A stretch of DNA of 64,000 nucleotides from JAWXUK01 sp044432725. Lineage in GTDB: Bacteria > Bacillota > Clostridia > Oscillospirales > Oscillospiraceae. A model generated the notes under the pieces. The model was not told the origin of the DNA, did not search any database, and saw nothing but the letters and a program-made list of their open reading frames with translations. How positions within the stretch are numbered: position 1 is the first letter of the stretch; each line of letters starts with the position of its first letter. The DNA lies in contig JAWXUL010000009.1 in assembly GCA_044432725.1 (NCBI GenBank), positions 38,865 to 102,864 of the forward strand, written 5' to 3'. Position numbers and translations under genes: made by a program. Positions 31,141 through 38,929 of this stretch are shown here, piece after piece.

Positions 31141-32156
31141 TGAAACATTTATCAAACAAGAAAAAAACAAGAGTACTTCTACCAATTTTACTTACCCTTC
31201 TCTTCTTTGGATTGGTATGGTCCATTAATATTGGATTTACCCCACTGAACATGGGGAGAATCATCGCCACCCTCTTCGGGCAAGGAGATGACACAGAAAA
31301 ATTCATCATCTGGGAATTACGGATTCCTCGTACCATTGTAGCAATGTTCGTTGGCTCTTGTCTGGCTGCCTCTGGTGCTGTGATGCAAGGGGTTACCAGA
31401 AATGCTCTTGCCACCCCTAGTATGTTGGGGGTCAGTTCTGGCTCTAGCTTGGGAATTTTGCTGGTGATTTTCATTTATGACCAAGGTGGTCCCATGATTT
31501 TGCCTTATCCTTTGGCTGCTGTCGCTGGTGGTTTGCTTGTCTTTGCTCTGGTCTACGGACTTGCTTTGCGGCACAATTTATCCCCTAACAAGCTGATTTT
31601 GAATGGTATCGCCATCAATTCTTGCATTGGCTCCATTACTTTAGTGATAACCATGAAGCTGAGTACAGATGCCTATTTGATGCAAAGCTTGGCACAAGCT
31701 GGAAATCTAACCTATGCCACATGGAAAATGATTGGTATTGGTTGCCTCATCGCCATTCCTTGTATCATTTATATTTTTTACAGCACTTTTTGTCTGAATG
31801 TTTTGAATTTAGATGATGAACTGGCCATCGGATTGGGGCTAAATTTGAGAAGAGAGCGTAATATTCTTTTGATTATGACCATTTTGCTCACCTCTACCTC
31901 TGTCTATGTGGCAGGCTCCATTGGATTTGTGGGGCTGATTGCTCCTCATATCGCCAAAAGATTGGTTGGCTCTAATTTCAAATTATTCTTGCCAATTTCT
32001 ATGTGCTTTGGCTCTGGACTGGTGATGTTTGCAGATATTATCGCAAAAACACTGGTCAACGACATCAACAAAGCACTCTATGTCCCTGTGGGTGTGACCA
32101 TTTCTATTCTAGGCGCCCCTTATCTTTTGTATCTACTCTTTACCCAAGATCGGTAA
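31140..32156 (+). CDS. FecCD-family ABC permease 2
   Basis: A 338-residue permease, second half of the import channel. Motifs ELRIPRTIVAMFVGSCLAAS, GAVMQGVTRNALATPSMLGV and GFVGLIAPHIAKRLVG place it in the FecCD family. Its ATG shares a base with the preceding TGA, so translation is coupled. Confidence 0.94.
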   Translation: MKHLSNKKKTRVLLPILLTLLFFGLVWSINIGFTPLNMGRIIATLFGQGDDTEKFIIWELRIPRTIVAMFVGSCLAASGAVMQGVTRNALATPSMLGVSSGSSLGILLVIFIYDQGGPMILPYPLAAVAGGLLVFALVYGLALRHNLSPNKLILNGIAINSCIGSITLVITMKLSTDAYLMQSLAQAGNLTYATWKMIGIGCLIAIPCIIYIFYSTFCLNVLNLDDELAIGLGLNLRRERNILLIMTILLTSTSVYVAGSIGFVGLIAPHIAKRLVGSNFKLFLPISMCFGSGLVMFADIIAKTLVNDINKALYVPVGVTISILGAPYLLYLLFTQDR

Positions 32157-32222
32157 AAGTTGATAATATATCGTGGTATTTATACCAAAAATAAATTATT
32201 CGTTTCATAAGGAGAAAACAAA

Positions 32223-33293
32223 ATGAAAAAAACATTAGCAATGCTTTTAACAAGCGCACTTTGCATCAGCCTTTTGGCTAGCTGCAGCAGTACTGACACA
32301 GGAACAGACTCAGGTTCTACAGGGGGAACTTCTGATAGTTCTAACTCAACCCCTGACAACTCCACCACAGAAAATACAGAGGGTGGCACCATCATGATGG
32401 CAAACGGGGAACAAGATTTACCTGCAGAATATGGCAATTTTGCCATTTTAGACTGGGGCTATTTAGACCATTTGTTTATGCTTGATGCTGTGCCCGTGGC
32501 TTCTCCCATCACAGCAGAACCTGCCGCAGATGCTTCTGACGCTTCTAAAGTGTCCTATGCAGACGGCTACGGCAGATTTTACCCAGATCGCTCTGTGTTT
32601 GATGGCATTGAGCCAATCAATGCTTCTGATGATGGGATCGACTTCGAGCAACTAGTCTCTTTGAAACCGAATTACATCATCACCAGTGAAGGAAATATCG
32701 AGTATGCAGACAAATTAAACGCCATTGCTACTACTTACTTCCTACCTTCTGCTTTAAGCACAGATGAGGATGGTTACAAAGACTGGAAACAAATCCACAT
32801 GGCTTTGGCTCAATTAGTGGGTAAAGTGGACAAAGCTGAAGAAAACATCAAAGAATACGATGACTTGGTAGCAAGTTATGTGGAAAGCAATGGCTCTATG
32901 GAAGGCAAGACAGCCATTGTCACTCAAATTTCTACCAAAGGCGTGCAATCCAGCTTAGCAACCAACCACCCTCATATCTTTGTCCATTATGGCTTTGAAT
33001 TGCCAGATGGATTCCCAGCTGGTGAAACACTTGCTTTGGAAACATTAGTGTCATATGACCCAGATTACCTTTTCATCAACGTGGAAAGCTGGGAAGATTT
33101 TGCCACTTATGAAGCTTCTCCTATCTGGCAAAACCTGACTGCTGTACAAAATGGCAACGTATTTGAATTCGCCCACAATGTTTGGAACCGTAGTAACGGC
33201 TCTTTGGCTGCTAAATTCCGTGTCACAGACATCGGTGATTTCTTGGCTGATGGGACTCAAGTAACCAATCGTTTTAACTATATCAGTGAATAA
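32223..33293 (+). CDS. Iron-chelate-type ABC importer substrate-binding lipoprotein
   Basis: A 356-residue type III (helical-backbone) binding protein. MKKTLAMLLTSALCISLLAS is followed by the lipobox Cys21, then a Ser/Thr/Gly linker. The mature part has the FecB/FepB plan: early YGNFAILDWGYLDHLFMLDA, a central FEQLVSLKPNYIITSEGN, and a late VSYDPDYLFINVESW. It delivers the ligand to the FecCD pair. GGAG precedes the ATG. Last gene of the operon, 66 bases after permease 2. Ligand not determinable. Confidence 0.93.
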   Translation: MKKTLAMLLTSALCISLLASCSSTDTGTDSGSTGGTSDSSNSTPDNSTTENTEGGTIMMANGEQDLPAEYGNFAILDWGYLDHLFMLDAVPVASPITAEPAADASDASKVSYADGYGRFYPDRSVFDGIEPINASDDGIDFEQLVSLKPNYIITSEGNIEYADKLNAIATTYFLPSALSTDEDGYKDWKQIHMALAQLVGKVDKAEENIKEYDDLVASYVESNGSMEGKTAIVTQISTKGVQSSLATNHPHIFVHYGFELPDGFPAGETLALETLVSYDPDYLFINVESWEDFATYEASPIWQNLTAVQNGNVFEFAHNVWNRSNGSLAAKFRVTDIGDFLADGTQVTNRFNYISE

Positions 33294-33300
33294 ATAGTTG

Positions 33301-33336
33301 ACAGGAATATCTCATGTTGAGATATTCCTGTTTTTT
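33301..33336 (+). terminator. Terminator of the import operon
   Basis: Arms ACAGGAATATCTCA and TGAGATATTCCTGT around TGT, then TTTTTT. Confidence 0.95.
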
Positions 33337-33407
33337 GTGTTGAATGTTGATGGCACCTTTCAATTAGAAAAGGTAACTTTTTATAACAAGGGGATCCCAA
33401 AATATTT

Positions 33408-33695
33408 TCAGTTTTCCTCGTTATTTGAATCAAGTTTATCTGCTTTCACGATTGTGCCTTGTTCTTTTTCAAATTCCAAAATACATTTTCGAATTAAATA
33501 AAGCACCTGTGCATTGGCAGAACGTCCCTCATATTTGCAAATATAATGCAATTTGTAGTGTAGCTCAGAATCAATGTGCAAGCCCAAATGTTTTTTCTTT
33601 TCCATGTTCACCTCTAATATTTGTACTTGAATAGTGGGATGACCTTGGTCAGTAATTGACGAAATTTCATTTACTTGCCCTGTACTATCCATCAT
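33408..33695 (-). CDS. Arc-like ribbon-helix-helix protein
   Basis: A 95-residue protein. Residues 31-82 (MEKKKHLGLHIDSELHYKLH, then EGRSANAQVLYLIRKCILEF) fit the Arc/MetJ ribbon-helix-helix fold: a beta strand followed by two helices with the SANAQ turn. The ATG overlaps the stop of the XRE gene (ATGA) and GAGG lies before it; an internal start at residue 31 with AGAGGTG is an alternative. Possibly a DNA-binding partner in the small XRE module. Confidence 0.78.
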   Translation of the reverse strand: MMDSTGQVNEISSITDQGHPTIQVQILEVNMEKKKHLGLHIDSELHYKLHYICKYEGRSANAQVLYLIRKCILEFEKEQGTIVKADKLDSNNEEN

Positions 33696-34027
33696 TTCCT
33701 CAAGTCTAATAATTCTAGATAATCAAGGATGGAATCCATATTTTTACTATCATAAGATAGGACTTTTTGCAGTAAATATGTTATTTCAGCTTCTTTTTCT
33801 GTTTGCTTATCCTTTGGAAAAGAATTTATCCCAGACCTTCCCAACAGATAATCTATAGAAACCTCAAAAAAATCAGATAACTGTATTAAAGTGTGAATAT
33901 CAGGAAAATGTGCATTGGTTTCGTAATTACTGATTGTACTCACTGATACATTTAGTATTTCTGCTAAATGTTTTTGCAATAATCCCTTGTCTTTTCGCAG
34001 TTCTGATAAAATATCTCCGAATTTCAT
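33692..34027 (-). CDS. XRE-family helix-turn-helix repressor
   Basis: A 111-residue regulator: HTH_3 domain at 1-66 (FGDILSELRKDKGLLQKHLA, then VSVSTISNYETNAHFPDIHT and VSIDYLLGRSG), followed by a short C-terminal part that could dimerise. It is divergent from the SLOG-like gene, with three TTAGT/ACTAA sites between, so it likely represses both directions in the manner of phage or island repressors. Confidence 0.92.
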   Translation of the reverse strand: MKFGDILSELRKDKGLLQKHLAEILNVSVSTISNYETNAHFPDIHTLIQLSDFFEVSIDYLLGRSGINSFPKDKQTEKEAEITYLLQKVLSYDSKNMDSILDYLELLDLRK

Positions 34028-34039
34028 GAAATACCCCTT

Positions 34040-34054
34040 TTAGTTTGTTACTAA
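34040..34054. promoter_or_regulatory. XRE operator-like site 1
   Basis: TTAGT-TTGTT-ACTAA, 13 bases before the XRE start. Confidence 0.55.
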
Positions 34055-34066
34055 GTATTTTATCAA

Positions 34067-34085
34067 ATTTTAGTTATCTTAAAAT
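34067..34085. promoter_or_regulatory. XRE operator-like site 2 (imperfect)
   Basis: ATTTTAG-TTATCT-TAAAAT; imperfect relative of sites 1 and 3, in the middle of the divergent region. Confidence 0.4.
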
Positions 34086-34090
34086 ATATA

Positions 34091-34119
34091 TTGCACTTTT
34101 CGGAGATTTGTTGTATAAT
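34091..34119 (+). promoter_or_regulatory. Promoter of the SLOG-like gene
   Basis: TTGCAC (34091-34096), 17 bases, TATAAT (34114-34119). Confidence 0.85.
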
Positions 34120-34133
34120 TTAGTTAAACTAAA
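34119..34133. promoter_or_regulatory. XRE operator-like site 3
   Basis: TTTAGTT-A-AACTAAA, perfect palindrome touching the -10 box of the SLOG-like gene promoter. Confidence 0.65.
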
Positions 34134-34149
34134 ATATAGGGGTGTTTAT

Positions 34150-34491
34150 ATGAAACTAGCCATCATCGGAAGCAGAACATTAACAGATATTGATATTTCA
34201 GCATATATCCCCCCAGATGTAACAGAAATCATCAGTGGAGGGGCGAAGGGGATTGACACCCTTGCTGAAGTTTATGCAGACAAGCACAAGCTATCGAAAT
34301 ATATTATACGTCCAGAATATCAAAAATATCCCCCAAAAGTAGCCCCTATGATCAGAAATAAATTGATTGTGGATCATTGCGATGCCCTGCTTGCTTTTTG
34401 GGACAAACAATCCAAAGGGACTTTGAGTACCATTGACTATGCAAATAAAATCGGAAAAACAGTGACAGTTGTAGAGCTGGAAAAGGATTAA
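34150..34491 (+). CDS. SLOG-domain (DUF2493-like) nucleotide-binding protein
   Basis: A 113-residue protein. The ATG follows AGGGGTG. It starts MKLAIIGSRTLTDIDISAYI and has IISGGAKGIDTLAEVYADKH and a late ALLAFWDKQSKGTLSTIDYA, a Rossmann-like SLOG fold related to DprA and to phage DUF2493 proteins; the family binds nucleotides or nucleotide-derived signals. Single gene, divergent from the XRE repressor. Phage or defence-related use is possible but unproved. Confidence 0.82.
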   Translation: MKLAIIGSRTLTDIDISAYIPPDVTEIISGGAKGIDTLAEVYADKHKLSKYIIRPEYQKYPPKVAPMIRNKLIVDHCDALLAFWDKQSKGTLSTIDYANKIGKTVTVVELEKD

Positions 34492-34511
34492 CTTTTTCCA
34501 AAAATATATGT

Positions 34512-34544
34512 AAAAACACCACGTTCCGGAATGAAACGTGGTGT
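34512..34544 (-). terminator. Terminator of the 34625 gene
   Basis: Minus strand arms ACACCACGTT and AACGTGGTGT with a nine-base loop, then TTTTTAC. Confidence 0.85.
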
Positions 34545-34624
34545 AACAGTTGCTGAAGATTTGTGGCAAAAAAACCAATCCCAACGACCTCTTCCAAAGT
34601 CACTAGGGCAGAACAAGGGACACC

Positions 34625-35176
34625 TTAGTCAGAGCCGTCATAAGTATTTAAAATATGATAGTAAGTCGATACGTAGTCCTCTGCTTTATCCATAAAGTTT
34701 TTGACCACTTCCACCATATCAGTGTCCTCATTCACAGAAGCGCTAAGTAAAAGTTGAATACCATATTCACCAATATTGTATTTACCAGTTCTTTTGTTCA
34801 ATACTAAGCTGTCACCATATGGTAACTCGTGGTACAATTTAAATTTCCCATCAACCAGCTTTATATTGATTTGTTCTAAAGCTCTTTCCATACTATCAAT
34901 ATCCACGTGACGTGGGCCATCTTCTTCCCCTGTAGGACCATCCACAAAAGTTGGCACAAATTCACATATCTCGATCTGTAGCTTATCTTCATGAAATGTA
35001 AAAGTTGAACCAGGATTGAGAGGTCCTTGCCACCCTTCCTCCACTAAACTTGCAATAGGAGCTTTCTTTTCATCTTCTAATCCTACATAAAGTTCATAAG
35101 GCTTCTCACTAGAACCAGAGTCATAACAAAAGCCTAAGGTATCCAAGGCATCCTCTAATTTTTTTACTAAACTCAT
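34625..35176 (-). CDS. Acidic protein of unknown function
   Basis: A 183-residue, soluble acidic protein I do not recognise. GGAGG precedes the ATG. It starts MSLVKKLEDALDTLGFCYDS; the alternation of helix and beta (WQGPLNPGSTFTFHEDKLQI, FKLYHELPYGDSLVLN) loosely recalls YbjN/CesT-like chaperone folds, which is only a guess. No catalytic motif or membrane segment. Monocistronic with a clear terminator. Confidence 0.7.
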   Translation of the reverse strand: MSLVKKLEDALDTLGFCYDSGSSEKPYELYVGLEDEKKAPIASLVEEGWQGPLNPGSTFTFHEDKLQIEICEFVPTFVDGPTGEEDGPRHVDIDSMERALEQINIKLVDGKFKLYHELPYGDSLVLNKRTGKYNIGEYGIQLLLSASVNEDTDMVEVVKNFMDKAEDYVSTYYHILNTYDGSD

Positions 35177-35274
35177 TTTTAATCCTCCATACTATAAGAA
35201 TAAAATCTTTCTTTATCTTTGTTTCTTTTCTGTAAAATGTAAATACAGACAGCGAAAGAAGCGAATAATAAAAT

Positions 35275-35306
35275 AAATCACTTTATTCATTGAAACAAAG
35301 TGATTT
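35275..35306 (-). terminator. Terminator after tRNA-Ala
   Basis: Minus strand arms AAATCACTTT and AAAGTGATTT with a 12-base loop, then ATTTTATT. Confidence 0.8.
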
Positions 35307-35310
35307 AATC

Positions 35311-35386
35311 TGGTGGAGATAAGCGGGATCGAACCGCTGACCTCTACACTGCCAGTGTAGCGCTCTCCCAGCTGAGCTATACCCCC
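35311..35386 (-). tRNA. tRNA-Ala (anticodon GGC)
   Basis: A 76-base cloverleaf with encoded CCA. Acceptor GGGGGTA pairs with TATCTCC; D arm AGCTCAGCTGGGAGAGC; anticodon stem CTACA/TGTAG around CTGGCAG, anticodon GGC (35351-35353) reading GCC; T arm GTTCGATCC. Single tRNA, not in a cluster, with two upstream promoters and its own terminator. Confidence 0.97.
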
Positions 35387-35467
35387 ATCTATATTCAAAC
35401 AGAACTTCTCGTCCTGACGTGAATCTTATGAAATTTTCTGTAACTATCTGAAAAATAGAACATATAC

Positions 35468-35496
35468 AGGATACCACAGTTTCTTTCCTTTGTCAA
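35468..35496 (-). promoter_or_regulatory. Proximal promoter of tRNA-Ala
   Basis: Minus strand TTGACA (35491-35496), 17 bases, TATCCT (35468-35473), about 80 bases before the tRNA. Confidence 0.75.
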
Positions 35497-35593
35497 GACT
35501 TTTTCTCATTTTTCTTCTTTTCCTGAATCCATTTTGTTTCTCCTTTAAAATAATTATTCTTGTCATTATCTTCCATAAACGACAGACAACAAC

Positions 35594-35622
35594 ATTATAT
35601 AACAACTGATTCACTTTGTCAA
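35594..35622 (-). promoter_or_regulatory. Distal promoter of tRNA-Ala
   Basis: Minus strand TTGACA (35617-35622), 17 bases, TATAAT (35594-35599): perfect consensus. The transcript passes AAAGGAG and an ATG-initiated frame of only eight codons before the proximal promoter. Confidence 0.85.
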
Positions 35623-35733
35623 CGCTAACCATTAAAATTTTTTTAATCTTTTTAGTGTATTTTTTTGAAAATTCAAGAAATTTTAATCTATCAATCAGGG
35701 AGATGTATAAAGAAAATCTTTGTTGTAAACAAC

Positions 35734-35771
35734 AAAAAAGTTGAGAATCTTCTTCAGATTCTCAACTTTTT
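35734..35771 (-). terminator. Terminator of the nagA operon
   Basis: Minus strand arms AAAAAGTTGAGAATCT and AGATTCTCAACTTTTT with loop GAAGA, then T residues; symmetrical enough to act both ways. Confidence 0.92.
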
Positions 35772-35820
35772 CCACTAAACCGAAAATTATTTTATTAATT
35801 TTCCCTTCTCAGAGACGATA

Positions 35821-36933
35821 TCACTTTTCGTATACTTTGACGCCATCCACATAAGTGGAGATCAAGTCAAAATTCTTGTCTAAGACCAAGAAATCTGCCG
35901 CTTTCCCCACTGCCAAAGACCCAACTTCACTTTCTTTCCCCAGAGCCATGGCAGGTGCCGTAGAAGCCGCATAAAAGGCTCTTTCTGGGCTGATGCCCAT
36001 GTCAATGACTTTTTTCACACCATCTAACAGCCCGATAGAGGATCCTGCTAAGGTGCCGTCGTGGAGACGAGCCACCCCATCTTTTTTCGTGATAGGTTGC
36101 CCACCTAATTCATATTCCCCATCTGGCATGCCAGCACAACGCAGACTATCACTGATCAAACATAGTTTTTCTTGAAACAGTTGGAAGGAAGCACGTACCA
36201 CTGAAGGATGGATGTGGAGACCATCGCAAATCAATTCGCCGTAAGCACCTGCATCATAAGCTGCCCCCACAATCCCAGGTGCACGGTGGGCAAAGGGCAT
36301 CATGGCGTTGAACAGATGGGTCGCCAATTTGGCTCCCCCCTGATAAGCAGCTGTGGCACAGTCATAATCTGCTGTGCTGTGAGCAAGAGACACCGTGCAA
36401 AGCTGACTGGCTTTGGACACCAAATCAAGTCCCCCCTCTAATTCTGGAGCAAGGGCGAGTACAGCGATTTTTCCTTCTGCCAAGTCATATAATCTTTTAA
36501 AAAAATCATAATCTGGTTCCGCTAAATTTTTGGCTGATTGTGCCCCTCTCTTGTCATAATGGAAGAAAGGTCCTTCTAAATAAACCCCTAAAAACTTTGC
36601 CCCCACGGGTTTATCATAGGCAGAAATCACTTTTACAGCTTTGGACAGTTCTGGCTCTTTTAATGTCATGGTAGTCGGGCAGCAAGCTGTCACCCCCACA
36701 GTGGCATAATACTTGGACAATACGTCCATGTCTTCTCCATTGCCATCACTGGCATCTTTTCCCATAGCACCATGGCTGTGAAGATCAATCAGCCCAGGGA
36801 CAATGTACTTACCTGACATATCTTGGACATTTTCCTCTGGACTGCTAGTCCCAAGGGCAAGAATTTTCTCCTGAAACTGGAAATCTTGAATTTGAAAGCT
36901 TTCTGCTAGTACATTTGCATTTTTAAAAATCAT
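35821..36933 (-). CDS. nagA: N-acetylglucosamine-6-phosphate deacetylase
   Basis: A 370-residue amidohydrolase that removes acetate from GlcNAc-6-P, feeding amino sugars or recycled wall to glucosamine-6-P. Metal-binding VPGLIDLHSHGAMGKDASDG near residue 50, GVTACCPTTMT, LEGPFFHYDKRGAQ (the EGPF motif), HLFNAMMPFAHRAPG, and the catalytic Asp in LISDSLRCAGMPDG. GGAGG precedes the ATG. It follows the kinase gene by 38 bases. Confidence 0.96.
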   Translation of the reverse strand: MIFKNANVLAESFQIQDFQFQEKILALGTSSPEENVQDMSGKYIVPGLIDLHSHGAMGKDASDGNGEDMDVLSKYYATVGVTACCPTTMTLKEPELSKAVKVISAYDKPVGAKFLGVYLEGPFFHYDKRGAQSAKNLAEPDYDFFKRLYDLAEGKIAVLALAPELEGGLDLVSKASQLCTVSLAHSTADYDCATAAYQGGAKLATHLFNAMMPFAHRAPGIVGAAYDAGAYGELICDGLHIHPSVVRASFQLFQEKLCLISDSLRCAGMPDGEYELGGQPITKKDGVARLHDGTLAGSSIGLLDGVKKVIDMGISPERAFYAASTAPAMALGKESEVGSLAVGKAADFLVLDKNFDLISTYVDGVKVYEK

Positions 36934-36971
36934 GAGATTCCTCCTATACTATTTGTCATAACTAAAACAGA

Positions 36972-38345
36972 TTATACAATGGGTAGAGAGGCAGCTGCTG
37001 TTGCTTGCCCCACGCTTCTGGATTCTTCCTCTGGCAATGAAATGAAAATTTCAGAAGCAACCTCAGGATATTCCCAAGCAAGAACAGTTTGGGCAGATTC
37101 AAAAATGATGTCTCCCCCTGCACCTGACATCACTCGTCCTAGAAGAAGGACGAATTGAAATTGGTAGATGCTGTGATAATAAGCCAGCGTATGACCAAGA
37201 TAGGTGCCGATGGTTTTAAACACGCTAACAGCTCGTTTTTCCCCTTGTTCTGCTCGCATCTGGACTGTTTTTAATTTTCTGGCATCCTCATCTCGCTCGT
37301 TGAGAGGAATACCAGCTTTTTTGGCTAGGCGAAGGACAGCTTCTTGGGAGAAATAGTTGATTCCTGTGCCTTTATCCCCAGACCACTCGTCCTCTGGGGC
37401 TTTGGGGGACAAATCCACAGGGGCAAAACAAAGTTCATTCAGCCAACCAGTGAGGTTCCCCTCTTTGTCCACAAAGCCTGATGCTTGAGAGCTACTCATG
37501 GCAATGCCCAAAACGTTGTTTGCTTCTAAATTCATCGCCCCTGCCAGAGCAGTTACATCTCCGTCATTGACCACTTGTATATTTTGACACCCCATAGTTT
37601 TCCCAATACGCAAATAAATATTCCGTACCTTTTCTTCAAAATCTTCTGGGGGGACAGAACGAAAGAGAGATGCCACACATACTTGGTTATTTCGATAAAT
37701 CCCCGCCGAGGAAATGCCAATGGCATCGATCCGAGGGATTTTTTTTGCAGCTGCCAAAATAGCGTCCAAAATATTTTGATAATGATAATCAGCATTTTCT
37801 TGGGTACTGGGATACCACAGGACTTCTTCTGTATGGACGACTTTCCCATTTGCGATGGCGGCAACTTTTCTATCAGTGCCACCGGCATCAAAGCCAATGC
37901 GATATCCGTTGAGATGACGTCCCAATTTAATGGAAGTGTTTTCTGCTTTAGGTGGTGCTGCTAAAAATTCTGTGGTAAAGGGTTTCCCATAAATTTTTTC
38001 CATAAATTCTACATCAAATTTACGCTCCCCAGTCAAACAGAAAATTTCAGCCACATAATCGTAAATTTCTTTGCTCCCTGTGATAGATAACTTGTATCCA
38101 CCAAAAGTCCACAGCAAGGATTTAATCAGTTTACGTACATAAAAGCAGTCAGAAGGAAAACTTGTCCCTGTATTTTGTATTTTTGTGCGATAAACCGTAC
38201 ATTGATGCTCACCTGCTGTCAATGCAATGGTCAATGGTTCCCTAGCGTAAGAAAGATAAACTTGATTCCAAAGTAAAATTGGGATAAATTCTTCGTCCAA
38301 GGGGGGTTTGTTTTTATAATCAATTTCTAATCCAAATAATTCCAT
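36972..38345 (-). CDS. ASKHA-superfamily (ROK/N-acetylglucosamine kinase-like) sugar kinase
   Basis: A 457-residue kinase. The start MELFGLEIDYKNKPPLDEEF was chosen for AGGAGG seven bases upstream. An N-terminal extension of about 150 residues is not found in small ROK kinases. The ATPase core begins YRIGFDAGGTDRKVAAIANG (phosphate-1 loop), then DAIGISSAGIY, VVNDGDVTALAG (catalytic Asp region) and GIAMSSSQASGF. Cotranscribed with nagA, so it probably phosphorylates an amino sugar such as GlcNAc; the family name and substrate are inferred. Confidence 0.78.
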   Translation of the reverse strand: MELFGLEIDYKNKPPLDEEFIPILLWNQVYLSYAREPLTIALTAGEHQCTVYRTKIQNTGTSFPSDCFYVRKLIKSLLWTFGGYKLSITGSKEIYDYVAEIFCLTGERKFDVEFMEKIYGKPFTTEFLAAPPKAENTSIKLGRHLNGYRIGFDAGGTDRKVAAIANGKVVHTEEVLWYPSTQENADYHYQNILDAILAAAKKIPRIDAIGISSAGIYRNNQVCVASLFRSVPPEDFEEKVRNIYLRIGKTMGCQNIQVVNDGDVTALAGAMNLEANNVLGIAMSSSQASGFVDKEGNLTGWLNELCFAPVDLSPKAPEDEWSGDKGTGINYFSQEAVLRLAKKAGIPLNERDEDARKLKTVQMRAEQGEKRAVSVFKTIGTYLGHTLAYYHSIYQFQFVLLLGRVMSGAGGDIIFESAQTVLAWEYPEVASEIFISLPEEESRSVGQATAAASLPIV

Positions 38346-38405
38346 AATAAAACCTCCTACAAGATGCTGCACAATATAGCACCTAAATCAAATTTCTTTT
38401 CTTCT

Positions 38406-38434
38406 ATCTTACCTTTAAATATAGAATTTGTCAA
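38406..38434 (-). promoter_or_regulatory. Promoter of the kinase-nagA operon
   Basis: Minus strand TTGACA (38429-38434), 17 bases, TAAGAT (38406-38411). Confidence 0.82.
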
Positions 38435-38446
38435 GGGGAGCTCCCC
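38435..38446. promoter_or_regulatory. 12-bp palindrome abutting the nagA-operon -35 box
   Basis: GGGGAGCTCCCC, perfect, directly upstream of TTGACA on the minus strand. A GC-rich island in AT-rich DNA; candidate site for an amino-sugar or carbon regulator. Confidence 0.5.
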
Positions 38447-38468
38447 AAAAGATGGAAAGAAAAAAGGA

Positions 38469-38497
38469 GTATATATTTTTTCGTATAAGCCATGATA
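38469..38497 (+). promoter_or_regulatory. Sigma-G-like promoter of the SASP gene
   Basis: GTATA (38469-38473), 17 bases, CATGATA (38491-38497), fitting the forespore pattern GnATA...CATnnTA. The gene product supports forespore expression. Confidence 0.6.
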
Positions 38498-38558
38498 GTA
38501 ACAGATGTTTCAGACGAGACATCAAATAAATTTAACAGCCGAAAAGGAGATCAAAATT

Positions 38559-38795
38559 ATGGACAGCAACACAACTTCAAGTAACAACGGGAATTATAGT
38601 AAAAGCCGTAACTCTGTCATGAACCCCAACGCCCGTGAGGCAATGGACAAGTTCAAAATGGAAGCCGCCAACGAAGTGGGCGTGAACTTGAAACAAGGAT
38701 ATAATGGTCATCTCACAAGCCGTGAGGCTGGTTCAGTGGGTGGTCAAATGGTGAAAAAAATGATCAAAGCCTACGAGGATAATATGACTCAATAA
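38559..38795 (+). CDS. Alpha/beta-type small acid-soluble spore protein
   Basis: A 78-residue SASP that coats forespore DNA and protects it. The start MDSNTTSSNNGNYSKSRNSV follows AAAAGGAG. The body NPNAREAMDKFKMEAANEVG contains the germination protease (GPR) site KFKMEAANE, and the C-terminal helix motif NGHLTSREAGSVGGQMVKKM is the family hallmark. The Ser/Asn-rich head is longer than in Bacillus SspA. Monocistronic with a strong terminator. Confidence 0.96.
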   Translation: MDSNTTSSNNGNYSKSRNSVMNPNAREAMDKFKMEAANEVGVNLKQGYNGHLTSREAGSVGGQMVKKMIKAYEDNMTQ

Positions 38796-38839
38796 AGGAC
38801 AATTTATTTGTCTTTCGTGAAAAACTTTTTTCACAAGCA

Positions 38840-38874
38840 TCCCCCCAACATTTTTTGTTGGGGGGACCTTTTAT
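38840..38874 (+). terminator. Terminator of the SASP gene
   Basis: Arms TCCCCCCAACA and TGTTGGGGGGA around TTTTT, then CCTTTT. Confidence 0.92.
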
Positions 38875-38895
38875 TTTAGGAACCTCTAAAAAAGA

Positions 38896-38924
38896 AAAAC
38901 GCTGACCCAAAGAGCCAGCGTTTT
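38896..38924 (-). terminator. Terminator of pepF
   Basis: Minus strand arms AAAACGCTG and CAGCGTTTT with an 11-base loop, then TCTTTTTT. Confidence 0.85.
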
Positions 38925-38929
38925 AATGA

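Noticed and set aside
35213..35398. 61-codon frame across the tRNA-Ala region
   Set aside because: It translates the tRNA itself.
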